Origin: Staphylococcus cohnii subsp. cohnii
GTDB taxonomy: Bacteria > Bacillota > Bacilli > Staphylococcales > Staphylococcaceae
NCBI RefSeq assembly: GCF_002902365.1
Contig: NZ_PPQC01000046.1
Location: 204,926-268,925, forward strand
Reading direction: 5' to 3'
DNA length: 64,000 nucleotides
The notes under the pieces were generated by a model that saw only the letters and a program-made list of their open reading frames with translations, did not search any database and had not been told where the DNA came from. Below are positions 26,443 through 35,593 of the stretch, one piece after another (position 1 is the stretch's first letter; every line of letters starts with the position of its first letter). A program made the translations under genes and the position numbers.

Positions 26443-27261
26443 ATGGCTAATAATAACTCTTTCAATGATTATCCTAAAATTTTAAAAATTGAAGATGATG
26501 GAAAAATTATTGCGTTAGACAAATATGGGAACGCTAATACGGATTTAAATATTCATACTGTGAATGACCAGCAACAACAAGATACCTTCGGAACGATTTT
26601 ATACAATCCCTATCGTCGTACTGAAAAAAATAGCGAATCTTATAATGACAATAAGTACAATGATTACAAGTCAGAAACAAGCTACAATCAGCGAGATCGC
26701 GAACGTGAGTTGCAGTTATTAGAAGAAAATAAAAAATCAAAACGCAAACAATTTTGGCTAGGTTTAGGTATGGTGGTTTTATTAGTTATCATTGTCATCT
26801 TTGCAGTTAGTACTTTTATGAATGGTGGCAACGATGATCAACAAACTGCAAATGAATCAAGTGAACAATCCACCGCCAATCAAAATCAATCGCATGATAC
26901 TCAAGGCGATAATGTCAATTTCGAACGTCAGAACAATCAAGTTAAAGATGATATACAATCATTAAAAACAGATATTTCAAACTCTAATGAAGTAACAGAT
27001 TCTAAATTACAAGCATTACAAGATAAGATTGATAGTTTAAAACAAGAAGCTGATTCTAATAAAACAAATCATTTAGCTGATAAATATCAAACTACGATAG
27101 ATGATTTAAAACAGGCAAAAACCCAAAAAGATAATGGTAATACTGATAAAATGCAAGAAGAATTGGATAAAGTAAATAGTAAGCTAGATGATATAAAATC
27201 TAAATTTTCTTCTTTGTTTAATAAAGATGAAGAAGCAAATAATGATAACGCTGAAAGTTAG
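26443..27261 (+). CDS. Single-span membrane protein with coiled-coil tail, unknown function
   Basis: A 272-residue protein with no recognised family. The N-terminal 100 residues are hydrophilic and Asn/Tyr-rich (KYNDYKSETSYNQRDRERE). One membrane segment follows (FWLGLGMVVLLVIIVIFAVS, about 103-122). The C-terminal half is outside or periplasm-facing and strongly heptad-patterned (QALQDKIDSLKQEADSNKT, ELDKVNSKLDDIKSKFSSLF). It may be a scaffold linked to the cell wall or division. It has GAAGGTG upstream and its own terminator downstream. Confidence 0.65.
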   Translation: MANNNSFNDYPKILKIEDDGKIIALDKYGNANTDLNIHTVNDQQQQDTFGTILYNPYRRTEKNSESYNDNKYNDYKSETSYNQRDRERELQLLEENKKSKRKQFWLGLGMVVLLVIIVIFAVSTFMNGGNDDQQTANESSEQSTANQNQSHDTQGDNVNFERQNNQVKDDIQSLKTDISNSNEVTDSKLQALQDKIDSLKQEADSNKTNHLADKYQTTIDDLKQAKTQKDNGNTDKMQEELDKVNSKLDDIKSKFSSLFNKDEEANNDNAES

Positions 27262-27317
27262 CATGTAAAATTAATATATGTTTTCAAAAAATATAAAATA
27301 TAGATGATACTCTCAAA

Positions 27318-27362
27318 ATAAAAACTGTCGACTAAGGGCTCGCCTTGTCGACAGTTTTTATT
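27318..27362 (+). terminator. Strong terminator, AAAAACTGTCGAC stem
   Basis: A 13-bp perfect stem at 27320-27332 and 27347-27359 with a GC-rich loop end and trailing T-run. Confidence 0.85.
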
Positions 27363-27787
27363 TTCACCTGCTGTCTGACATGTCTATCTGTTACCTTAAT
27401 CTCTCGTTTCCCTAGCTTTTTATTAGTTATAAAAACTATTAAATATATATCTTTTTATAACCCCCCCTCCTTTCTATTTAATTTCATTAACGTTTAAAAT
27501 ATACTTTCCACAATTCAAACATAAAATTATTGTTATTAATTGAAAAAAATTTTCATTCAAACTAATTTAATAAATTACACGAATTATAAAAAGCCATAAA
27601 ACTCCTGATTTCCAGCAATATGTAGCATATTCAAATTGATATTTCGCAGTTATATAGATATTACAATTTTACGAACTATTATATGTAAGCGTATACAATT
27701 AAGAATATTCATGCTCTTATCTTATCAACTTAAACAAATGTTTAATTTGTAAACTTAAGTTTAATTTTGCATAAAGGAGGTTGCCAT
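27363..27787 (+). promoter_or_regulatory. psuKG promoter region: cre-like site and palindromes
   Basis: No gene in these 425 bases. A cre-like TGTAAGCGTATACA is at 27684-27697. TAAACAAATGTTTA (27731-27744) and the perfect palindrome AAACTTAAGTTT (27751-27762) lie directly before the psuK ribosome site. They are good candidate operators for PsuK's own HTH or a separate regulator. Confidence 0.45.
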
Positions 27788-28897
27788 ATGAATAAAAATG
27801 AACAAGCAGTTTTAAATCGTATTCAGGAAAATCCATTCATTTCACAACAAGAATTAGCACAGTCCATTGGATTATCTAGGCCAGCAGTTGCAAATATTAT
27901 ATCCGGACTTATTCGTAAAGAATATGTTTTAGGAAAAGCATATGTTTTAAATGAAGATTATCCAATTGTGTGCATTGGCGCTGCGAACTTAGACAGAAAA
28001 TTTTATGTTCATAGCGACTTACAATTAGAAACGTCTAATCCTGTTACCTCAACGAGATCTATAGGTGGTGTTGCGCGCAACATTGCTGAGAATCTAGGCC
28101 GTATGGGAGAAACAGTCGCATTTTTATCTGTGAGTGGCAATGATAGTGAGTGGGATATGATTCACAAATTATCAACCCCATTCATGAATTTAGACCACGT
28201 TCAACAAATTGAAAATGCAAACACTGGTTCCTATACTGCATTAATCAATAGCGACGGTAATATGGAATATGGCTTAGCAGATATGGAGGTCTATGATTAT
28301 ATCACTCCAGAATTTTTAATTAAGCGTACACACTTATTAATAAAAGCAAAATGTATCATCGCAGACCTCAATATTTCAAAAAGTGCAATGGATTTTTTAT
28401 GTGCCTATTCAGAAAAACATAGTATTAAATTAATAGTGATTCCAGTTTCATCCCCAAAAATGAAAAACATGCCTGATTCGTTACATGCTATCGATTGGCT
28501 CATTATCAATAGAGGTGAAACAGAAACTTATTTAAATATGAACATACAAGACACTGATGATTTGCGTAAAGCTGCACAGAAATGGAATCAGTTGGGTGTT
28601 TCAAATATCGTTATTACAAACGGTGTAAAAGAACTTATTTTTAGAAATAATGACGAAGAAGTAATTAAACCTGTCATACCTTCTAAGCATGTCGTTGACG
28701 TAACAGGTGCTGGTGACGCTTTCTCTAGTGCAGTCATTTTCAGTTGGTTAAATGATCTAGATACCGAAAGCATACTGACAGCAGGCATGATTAATTCTCG
28801 TAAAACAATTGAAACAGAATATACAGTGAGGCAAAACTTAGATAAAAAACAATTATTTAGAGATTTGGAGGACTATAAAAATGAAGCAATATATTGA
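27788..28897 (+). CDS. psuK: Pseudouridine kinase with N-terminal HTH
   Basis: A 369-residue PfkB-family kinase that phosphorylates pseudouridine to pseudouridine-5'-phosphate. The N-terminal ~55 residues are a MarR/Lrp-like winged helix (FISQQELAQSIGLSRPAVAN). The PfkB part starts ICIGAANLDRKF-like (VCIGAANLDRKFYVHSD). GGVARNIAENLGRMGE binds substrate and DVTGAGDAFSSAVI is the ATP/anion-hole motif with the catalytic Asp. ATG 27788 follows AAAGGAGG; a 5' extension to 27767 is not used. It overlaps psuG by 17 bases, so the two are translationally coupled. The HTH suggests the kinase also regulates its own operon (inference). Confidence 0.88.
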   Translation: MNKNEQAVLNRIQENPFISQQELAQSIGLSRPAVANIISGLIRKEYVLGKAYVLNEDYPIVCIGAANLDRKFYVHSDLQLETSNPVTSTRSIGGVARNIAENLGRMGETVAFLSVSGNDSEWDMIHKLSTPFMNLDHVQQIENANTGSYTALINSDGNMEYGLADMEVYDYITPEFLIKRTHLLIKAKCIIADLNISKSAMDFLCAYSEKHSIKLIVIPVSSPKMKNMPDSLHAIDWLIINRGETETYLNMNIQDTDDLRKAAQKWNQLGVSNIVITNGVKELIFRNNDEEVIKPVIPSKHVVDVTGAGDAFSSAVIFSWLNDLDTESILTAGMINSRKTIETEYTVRQNLDKKQLFRDLEDYKNEAIY

Positions 28898-29792
28898 ATT
28901 TTCCACAGAAGTAGCACAAGCTAAAGCAGACAAGAAGCCCATCGTAGCCTTAGAATCAACAATTATTTCACATGGTATGCCATACCCGCAAAATGTAGAA
29001 ATGGCTACGACTGTTGAAAATATCATACGTGAATATGGCGCTATTCCAGCAACAATTGCATTAATTGATGGAAAGATTAAAATTGGACTGGAAAATGATG
29101 AACTAGAATTACTTGCTAAAAGTGATAATGTTGCAAAAGTTTCACGTCGTGATTTTGCAGAAGTACTCGCTACTAAACAGATTGGCGCAACTACTGTTGC
29201 ATCAACAATGATGAGTGCAGAATTAGCAGAAATTCAATTCTTTGTAACTGGTGGTATTGGTGGTGTACATAGGGGCGTTGAAAACACTATGGATATCTCA
29301 GCAGACTTAGAAGAATTAGGTAAAACAAATGTAACAGTAATATGTGCAGGTGCTAAATCTATTCTAGATTTACCAAAAACAATGGAATATCTTGAAACAA
29401 AAGGTGTACCAGTAATTGGTTACCAAACAGATGAATTACCAGCGTTCTTCACAAGACAAAGCGGTATTAAATTAAACAGTTCTTCTGAAAACCCAGACGA
29501 CATCGCACGTATTTGTAAAATTAAAAATGATTTAAATATTGAAGGCGGTGTTGTCATCGTTAATCCAGTTCCGAAAGAAGATGAACTACCAAAATCATAT
29601 ATTGGCGGCATTATTGAAGAAGCAGTTAAAGAAGCAGAAACGCAAGGTATTAGTGGTAAAGATTCTACGCCATTTTTACTCAGTAAAATTGTCGAAAAGT
29701 CTGAAGGCAAGAGTTTAAATACAAATATCAAACTAGTTGAAAACAATGCGGTACTTGGAGCTAAAATTGCAGTTGCTTTCAATAAATTGTAG
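28881..29792 (+). CDS. psuG: Pseudouridine-5'-phosphate glycosidase
   Basis: A 303-residue enzyme that cleaves the C-C bond of pseudouridine-5'-phosphate to uracil and ribose-5-phosphate, allowing reuse of uracil from RNA turnover. Family motifs are ALESTIISHGMPYPQN, FFVTGGIGGVHRGVENTMD and ICAGAKSILDLPKTMEYL. It follows psuK directly (overlap) and precedes the transporter gene with GTAGGTGA as ribosome site. The operon lets the cell use pseudouridine as a carbon and uracil source. Confidence 0.92.
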   Translation: MKQYIEFSTEVAQAKADKKPIVALESTIISHGMPYPQNVEMATTVENIIREYGAIPATIALIDGKIKIGLENDELELLAKSDNVAKVSRRDFAEVLATKQIGATTVASTMMSAELAEIQFFVTGGIGGVHRGVENTMDISADLEELGKTNVTVICAGAKSILDLPKTMEYLETKGVPVIGYQTDELPAFFTRQSGIKLNSSSENPDDIARICKIKNDLNIEGGVVIVNPVPKEDELPKSYIGGIIEEAVKEAETQGISGKDSTPFLLSKIVEKSEGKSLNTNIKLVENNAVLGAKIAVAFNKL

Positions 29793-29801
29793 GTGATACT
29801 T

Positions 29802-31016
29802 ATGTCAATCATATTTGCCATTACTGGTATACTTTTTGCGTTATTCATCGCTTTTTTATTTAGCTATAACAGAAAGGCAATTGATTTCAAAAAACCAGTA
29901 ATTATGTTAATCGTTCAAATCGTCATTGTATTATTCATGATGAATACGACTATTGGTTTAACGATATTAACAACACTAGGTTCATTTTTTGAAGAATTAA
30001 TCAATATTAGTAAAGCTGGTATCGATTTTGTCTTCGGCGGTTTACAAAACAAAGGTGCTTCAACTTTCTTTATTACAGTGTTACTACCTTTAGTATTTAT
30101 TTCAGTACTAATCGGTGTATTAAACTATTTTAAAATTCTTCCGTTTATCATTAAATATGTTGGTATTATTATCAATAAAATCACACGTATGGGCCGTCTC
30201 GAAAGTTACTTTGCAATCTCAACGTCGATGTTAGGACAGCCAGAAGTTTATTTAACTATTAAAGAAATGATTCCTAAATTATCTAAAGAGAAATTATATA
30301 CGATTACCACTTCTGGTATGAGTGCTGTCAGTATGGCTATGTTAGGTTCATATATGCAAATGATTGAACCTAAATATGTTGTTACTGCCGTTATGCTCAA
30401 TATTTTCAGTGCATTAATTATTGCAAGTGTCATCAATCCATATCAATCAGATGATAGTGATGTGGAGTTTTCCAACTCATCCACAGCTAAAAGCAATTCA
30501 AATAGTGATGAAACAAAGTCGAAAAAGGTTCCATTTTTCCAAATGATTGGTGATAGTGCTAAAGATGGTTTTAAAATTGCCGTAAGTGTCGCTATTATGT
30601 TACTTGCATTTATCTCCTTGATGGAAGCAGTCACAGTGTTATTTAATTTTGTTGGTTTAGATTTCAAACAATTAATCGGCTTTATTTTTGCACCGATTGC
30701 TTTTATTATAGGTGTTCCTTGGAACGAAGCAGTTCAAGCGGGATCATTGATGGCAACTAAATTAATTACTAATGAATTTGTTGCTATGTTAGACTTCCAA
30801 AAATTAGCTGGAGATTTAACACAACGTACACAAGGTATCATTTCTGTCTATCTTGTTAGTTTTGCTAATTTTGGTACTGTAGGCATTATCGTTGGCGCTA
30901 TCAAAGGATTTAGTGATGCACAAGGTAATAAGGTGGCTTCGTTTGCCCTACGCTTGTTGCTAGGTTCTACACTTGCTCCAATTATTTCAGCATCAATAGT
31001 TGGTTTAGTATTATAA
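29802..31016 (+). CDS. CNT-family (NupC-like) nucleoside transporter, likely pseudouridine uptake
   Basis: A 404-residue membrane permease with about nine to ten hydrophobic spans. It contains the concentrative nucleoside transporter pattern (FFEELINISKAGIDFVFGG, TTSGMSAVSMAMLGSYM). C-terminal FANFGTVGIIVGAIKGFSD is typical of the gate helices. Position right after psuK-psuG makes pseudouridine the likely substrate. ATG 29802 has AGGTGA six bases upstream; the earlier GTG at 29793 is not favoured. It ends at the bidirectional terminator 31093-31122. Confidence 0.85.
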   Translation: MSIIFAITGILFALFIAFLFSYNRKAIDFKKPVIMLIVQIVIVLFMMNTTIGLTILTTLGSFFEELINISKAGIDFVFGGLQNKGASTFFITVLLPLVFISVLIGVLNYFKILPFIIKYVGIIINKITRMGRLESYFAISTSMLGQPEVYLTIKEMIPKLSKEKLYTITTSGMSAVSMAMLGSYMQMIEPKYVVTAVMLNIFSALIIASVINPYQSDDSDVEFSNSSTAKSNSNSDETKSKKVPFFQMIGDSAKDGFKIAVSVAIMLLAFISLMEAVTVLFNFVGLDFKQLIGFIFAPIAFIIGVPWNEAVQAGSLMATKLITNEFVAMLDFQKLAGDLTQRTQGIISVYLVSFANFGTVGIIVGAIKGFSDAQGNKVASFALRLLLGSTLAPIISASIVGLVL

Positions 31017-31092
31017 TATTAAAAAAGAGTGTTACAGAAATTAAATTTATTTAAAATGATTTCGTCGTCCATTCCTGTAATCAAATAATAAA

Positions 31093-31122
31093 AGGCTGAG
31101 ACAATTCAATTTGTCTCAGCCT
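31093..31122. terminator. AGGCTGAGACAA hairpin, bidirectional
   Basis: AGGCTGAGACAA (31093-31104) pairs with TTGTCTCAGCCT (31111-31122). Flanks are A-rich before and T-rich after, so it can end both the nucleoside transporter and the modulin gene. The same core is used at 39181 and 63256. Confidence 0.85.
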
Positions 31123-31135
31123 CTTTCAATATTTA

Positions 31136-31267
31136 TTAGTTAAAGAAACCTAAGATGAAGTCAGCGCCTTTAGCTAATGCATCCGCAATGCTAGTTCCCA
31201 TTGTTACCCAGTCAGCACTTAAACCTGCTTTTACAGCTTCACTGATTGCGTTTACGAAATCAGACAT
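31136..31267 (-). CDS. Beta-type phenol-soluble modulin / hemolysin H2C-like peptide
   Basis: A 43-residue amphipathic peptide starting [15 protein letters not shown] and ending ADFILGFFN. The shape and motifs (AVKAG, DW.TMGTSIA, ADFI) match staphylococcal beta-modulins: SLUSH of S. lugdunensis and, from memory, hemolysin H2C of S. cohnii, possibly identically. Such peptides lyse membranes and help biofilm structuring, and are secreted without a signal peptide, usually by the Pmt exporter. GAGGTG lies 7 bases before the start and a TATAAT-like box upstream. Only one copy is present here; other species carry two or three in tandem. Agr control is expected in staphylococci but not shown here. 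Confidence 0.88.
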   Translation of the reverse strand: MSDFVNAISEAVKAGLSADWVTMGTSIADALAKGADFILGFFN

Positions 31268-31718
31268 TTAACACACCTCATTCCTCGATATATTATTTAT
31301 TAAAGGTTGATTACCTTTAACTAAATTATAATAAAAATTATTAATGTTGTTGTAAATATTTCTTGATTTATCGTTTTTTATACCTAAGTGTGATTACAAT
31401 ACTTAATTTTTACAATTAATGTTTCCTAGTTGTCATTCAGTGATAAAGTTTTATATTATTTTTATAATAATGAAAGAATTAAATCAAAATTAAAAGGCCT
31501 ATCTCCTAAAAATTTTAGGAAACAAACCTTCGAAATATTATACTAAACCAAAGTACAACTTTTAGGGTTCAGTACAATTCAATTCATCTGAGTGCTTCTT
31601 TTTTATTTAATACTTCGTATTGTTGGCTCGCTTTCTTAAGGGACGACTTTAGTCTATAGGCTTCAGCTTGTCCTGTTACATTAAGCGTCTTGCCAAAACA
31701 CAACGGTTTCAAATATCT
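31268..31718. other. Promoter of the modulin gene and a possible coding remnant
   Basis: AT-rich. A small hairpin AAAGGT/ACCTTT at 31301-31317 and a TATAAT-like box sit just before the modulin. At 31584-31712 (minus) an open stretch reads PLCFGKTLNVTGQAEAYRLK, then SSLKKASQQYEVLNKKEALR and a stop, adjoining the nagB end. It has no start codon; it may be the tail of a lost gene. I do not recognise it. Confidence 0.35.
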
Positions 31719-32486
31719 TTATGACAAATGCCTTTCTAAGCGCTGAACTTTATTTTGATCTAAAGCTTCGAATACTTCATTATCTACAATCACTTCAACA
31801 TGTGGGTGTTGATGTAATATAGATGCTGGTAATACCTCAGATATATCTCCTTCTATTAATTGCGAAATGGCTTCTTTTTTATTTTCACCCATCGCTAACA
31901 AAATAATACGTTTCGCACGCATAATAGATGCCAGTCCCATAGAAATTGCTTGCTTAGGAACATCTTCTATTGAATCAAAATAACGACTATTTGCATTAAT
32001 CGTTGAAGAAGATAAATCTACAACTCTTGTGACACTTTCAAACAACGAACCAGGCTCATTAAATCCTATATGGCCGTTTTCACCAATACCTAAAATTTGT
32101 ATATCTGCAGGGCCTTTATCTTTTAAATATTGTTCATACATTAAGCATTCTTGTTCTATATTACCGGTATCTCCTTGTGGTATAAATATATTTTCTTTAT
32201 GCCACGTTTGATGATGTTTAAATAACTGTTGATACATATAAGCGTGATAACTTTGTTCATTGTCTGCGCTCAAACCCACATATTCATCCAAATTAAATGT
32301 CACTATTTGATCTAGTTGCAAATGATTATTGTTGATTAATGTTTTTAAATACTTATAAACATCTATCATAGTATTTCCTGTAGCAAGCCCCAATACTGAA
32401 TTTGGTTTTAATTTCATTTGTTTTAATAGTTCAATCGCAACATATTGACTTGCAAGTTGCCGGTTCTCTAAATTTAAAATATACAT
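31719..32486 (-). CDS. nagB: Glucosamine-6-phosphate deaminase
   Basis: A 255-residue enzyme that converts glucosamine-6-P to fructose-6-P and ammonia in the cytoplasm. Motifs include GLATGNTMIDVYKYL, TFNLDEYVGL, ILGIGENGHIGFNEPGS and DLSSSTINANSRYF, all diagnostic. I start at ATG 32486, which follows GGTGA; an upstream GTG at 32501 is less likely. It sits 62 bases after the broken nagE gene, so both were probably one GlcNAc/GlcN operon. nagA (deacetylase) is not in this window. Confidence 0.92.
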   Translation of the reverse strand: MYILNLENRQLASQYVAIELLKQMKLKPNSVLGLATGNTMIDVYKYLKTLINNNHLQLDQIVTFNLDEYVGLSADNEQSYHAYMYQQLFKHHQTWHKENIFIPQGDTGNIEQECLMYEQYLKDKGPADIQILGIGENGHIGFNEPGSLFESVTRVVDLSSSTINANSRYFDSIEDVPKQAISMGLASIMRAKRIILLAMGENKKEAISQLIEGDISEVLPASILHQHPHVEVIVDNEVFEALDQNKVQRLERHLS

Positions 32487-32548
32487 AAGCTCACCAATCA
32501 CTTTCTACATATTACCTTTGTTTAATGACAAATTGACTATTTTATTAA

Positions 32549-34087
32549 TTACACTTGCTCGCTTTCTAGCAATTCTTCTACTTCATTTTTTATCGTTGTG
32601 ACATGTGGCCCATAAATAATTTGTACACCATTACCTTTCTGAATAATGCCTCTAGCCTCGGTCGAATTAAGCACTTGTTTATTGACAGGTTCATCCGACT
32701 TTAACGTCACTCTTAGTCTTGTAGCACAACAATCGACAATATCTATATTTTCTTTACCGCCTAATCCCTTGATAATTGTTTTAGCACGTTCTGTTGTTTC
32801 ATCGGTTTCTGTAGTTGCTTCTGCTTCTCTACCAGGTGTTTTAAAATTGAATTTGTTAATTAAAAATCTAAAAATAACATAATATAAAATAAACCAAAGG
32901 ATGCCAATCGGTATCACCCATAAAAAATTCGTCTTAGCGTTACCTTGCAAAACGCCGAATAATAAAAAGTCTATAAACCCACCACTAAATGTTTGACCTA
33001 TCGTAATATTAAATATGTCTGCCATCATAAAAGCTAAACCATCTAAAAATGCATGTATCACATATAAAACAGGTGCAACAAATAAAAAGCTGAACTCTAG
33101 CGGTTCTGTAATACCTGTTAAAAATGAAGTTAAAGCAGCCGATAACATTAAACCGCCAACGACTTTTTTATGTTGCGGTTTAGCAGTATGATAAATTGCT
33201 AAAGCTGCACCACATAGGCCAAACATCATTGTAATAAAACGCCCTGACATATAGCGCGAAACACCTGAATAGTATTTCGTTACGTCTGGATCACCTAGTT
33301 GAGCAAAGAAAATATTTTGTGTACCTTGAACAAGATGACCTTTGACTTCTAATGAGCCACCTAATGCAGTTTGCCAAAACGGTAAATAGAAAATGTGATG
33401 TAAACCGAATGGTCCCAACAGTCTTAATATAAATCCAAAGAAAAAAGTACCAATGACACCAGTTTTATCTACGATACCGCCAACGCCAAATATCCATCCT
33501 TGCACTGTAGGCCAAATAAAGAACATGATAACCCCGAGTATGATTGCAGAGATTGCTGTGATAATTGGCACAAAACGAGATCCTCCAAAGAATCCTAAAT
33601 ACGACGGAAGTGATATCTTGTGATATTTATTATGTAAAAGCGCTGTCATAACACCTGTTATAATTCCTCCAAACACGCCCGTTTCTACTGTTTGAATGCC
33701 AAGCACCATACTTTATCCTTCTTCTGCCAAATTGCCTTTTGCTAATGTATCTGTAATGATCAACAACCCATTCATCGAAGCGTTCATAATCAGGAATCCT
33801 AGCATTGCTGCTAACCCTGCAGTACCTTTATCACTTCTAGCTAATCCTATAGCAACACCTATAGCAAAAATTACTGGTGAATTTTGAAATACAATATTAC
33901 CTGCAGATGACATAAGGACAAATATATTTTGTAATAAAGTAATATCTAACACGGGATAAGTTTTGATTGTATTTGGATTACTTAATGCGCCACCAATTCC
34001 CAACAATAATCCAGCTGCCGGTAATATAGCGATAGGCAACATAAATGATTTACCAAATTGTTGCGCCTTTTCAAACAATTTACTCAT
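32549..34087 (-). pseudogene. nagE: PTS N-acetylglucosamine transporter IICB, nonsense mutation
   Basis: The two pieces are in one frame and join as an IIC-IIB protein of about 510 residues for GlcNAc uptake. IIC starts SKLFEKAQQFGKSFMLPIAI. The segment with ASMNGLLIITDTLAKGNLAEEG is followed by a stop (TAA at 33715-33713), then SMVLGIQTVETGVFGGIITG continues. The stop stands where Gln is expected (GQSMVLGIQT in homologues), so CAA to TAA is the likely change. IIB with DCCATRLRVTLKSDEPV is intact downstream. The N-terminal part alone cannot work. Without nagE, GlcNAc uptake must use another PTS. Start ATG 34087 follows AGGAGG. Confidence 0.9.
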
Positions 34088-34200
34088 AGTCATCAACCTC
34101 CTAATTACCATAAATATACAATCAAAGAAAATATTAATCAATATAAATTATCGTCATGAAAAACTTTTTCATAAAATAGATAACTTTTTTAAATACAAAA

Positions 34201-34232
34201 AACCTCACAAAGTCATTTTACTTTGTGAGGTT
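34201..34232 (-). terminator. Terminator after ornithine carbamoyltransferase
   Basis: AACCTCACAAAGT (34201-34213) pairs with ACTTTGTGAGGTT (34220-34232); a T-run follows on the minus strand. Confidence 0.85.
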
Positions 34233-34259
34233 CTATAATTATTCAATTGTGATATGGTG

Positions 34260-35255
34260 CTAAAAAATATCTCCTAATGTTCCAGCCATAATTGCTTTGA
34301 TTGAATGTAATCTATTTTCCGCTTGTTCAAATATAACAGCATGTTCACCCTTAAACACATCATCTGTTATCTCCATTTCAGTTAATCCATGGGTCTTATA
34401 GATTTGTTGTCCTACTTTTGTATGCACATCATGAAAAGCTGGCAAACAATGTAATACAATAACATCCGGATTCATTGTATTGACAAGCATAGCTTCATTA
34501 ATTTGATATGGAAGTAATTTATCAATACGCTGTGTTTGAACTGATTCATCTTCTCCCATTGAAAACCAAACATCTGTATATATTGCATCTGTTTTATAAA
34601 CTGCTTGTTGAATATTATCCGTAATTAAAATATTACTATGAGATTGTGTTGCGTAATTTTTAGCGAGTTGCTGAATATCTTGATCAGGCTGTAGCGATTT
34701 GGGGGCTGCAATATGAATATTCATACCTAATATTGCACCGGTAACTAATAAATCATGCGCCACATTATTTCTTGCATCACCAACATAAGTCAATGTCTTA
34801 CCTTGTAATGTACCTAGATGTTCTTTTAAAGTATAAAAGTCTGCAATCATTTGAGTAGGATGCCATTCGTTCGTTAAACCATTCCATACTGGAACTTTAG
34901 CATGTTGCGCTATACTTTCTACATCTTTTTGATAAAAACCTCTAAATTCAATACCATCATACATACTACCTAATACTTTTGCTGTATCCGCTATTGATTC
35001 TTTGACACCTAAGTGAATTTCACCTTGACCAAAATAATCTGGAAATGCACCTAAATCATTAGCTGCTACACTAAATGCTGAACGTGTTCTTGTAGATGGT
35101 TTTTCAAATAATAAAGCAATATTCTTACCTTTAAGATAAGGGTGTGGAATGCCATGCTTTTTCTTTTCTTTTAATTCTCCGGTAAAGTCGATCAATGTTA
35201 CTAATTCGTCTGCAGTAAAGTCACTCGTTTTCAAAAAACTCTTACCTTTTAACAA
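34260..35255 (-). CDS. argF: Ornithine carbamoyltransferase
   Basis: A 331-residue enzyme, open from 35255, joining ornithine and carbamoyl phosphate to citrulline (or the reverse in arginine catabolism). Signature motifs are FEKPSTRTRSAF for carbamoyl-P, EWHPTQMIADF, DARNNVAHDLL and HCLPAFHD for ornithine. At the 5' end no ATG with a ribosome site is in frame: codon 1 as read is TTG (35255) with none. A GGAGTG-ATG stands upstream at 35296 in another frame (MKLG), and adding one G to its GGGG run would give MKLGAYTTDLKKLALLKGKS. So the gene may carry a 5' frameshift. arcA/arcC/arcD are not adjacent, so anabolic (argF) or catabolic (arcB) role is open. Confidence 0.85.
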   Translation of the reverse strand: MLKGKSFLKTSDFTADELVTLIDFTGELKEKKKHGIPHPYLKGKNIALLFEKPSTRTRSAFSVAANDLGAFPDYFGQGEIHLGVKESIADTAKVLGSMYDGIEFRGFYQKDVESIAQHAKVPVWNGLTNEWHPTQMIADFYTLKEHLGTLQGKTLTYVGDARNNVAHDLLVTGAILGMNIHIAAPKSLQPDQDIQQLAKNYATQSHSNILITDNIQQAVYKTDAIYTDVWFSMGEDESVQTQRIDKLLPYQINEAMLVNTMNPDVIVLHCLPAFHDVHTKVGQQIYKTHGLTEMEITDDVFKGEHAVIFEQAENRLHSIKAIMAGTLGDIF

Positions 35256-35593
35256 TGCTAATTTTTTTAAATCTGTTGTGTACGCCCCAATTTCATCACT
35301 CCAATATTTTTATAAGATTTATATACATATTAAACTTAAATAAAGTTATTCTCAAGTATAAATATACCTTTTTTTGTATATTTTTAAATATTTTTATAAA
35401 ATCAACAAAGTGTAATCTACTTTAAAAATATATCTATATACAATCACGACCTCATTTACAACGGTTAAGCAAGCAAGATTTCTGACAATAAACACCATGG
35501 CAATCATTTAACTAAGTTGTGCTTTCTCACACTATATTTTAAGGATATATAGTAAATTAATGATGTAGTCACTAGCTCATTGGAGGTGAATAT

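Noticed and set aside
27731..27762. T-box or other riboswitch before psuK
   Set aside because: No specifier-loop, T-box sequence or purine-aptamer core is present; only short palindromes that fit protein operators.
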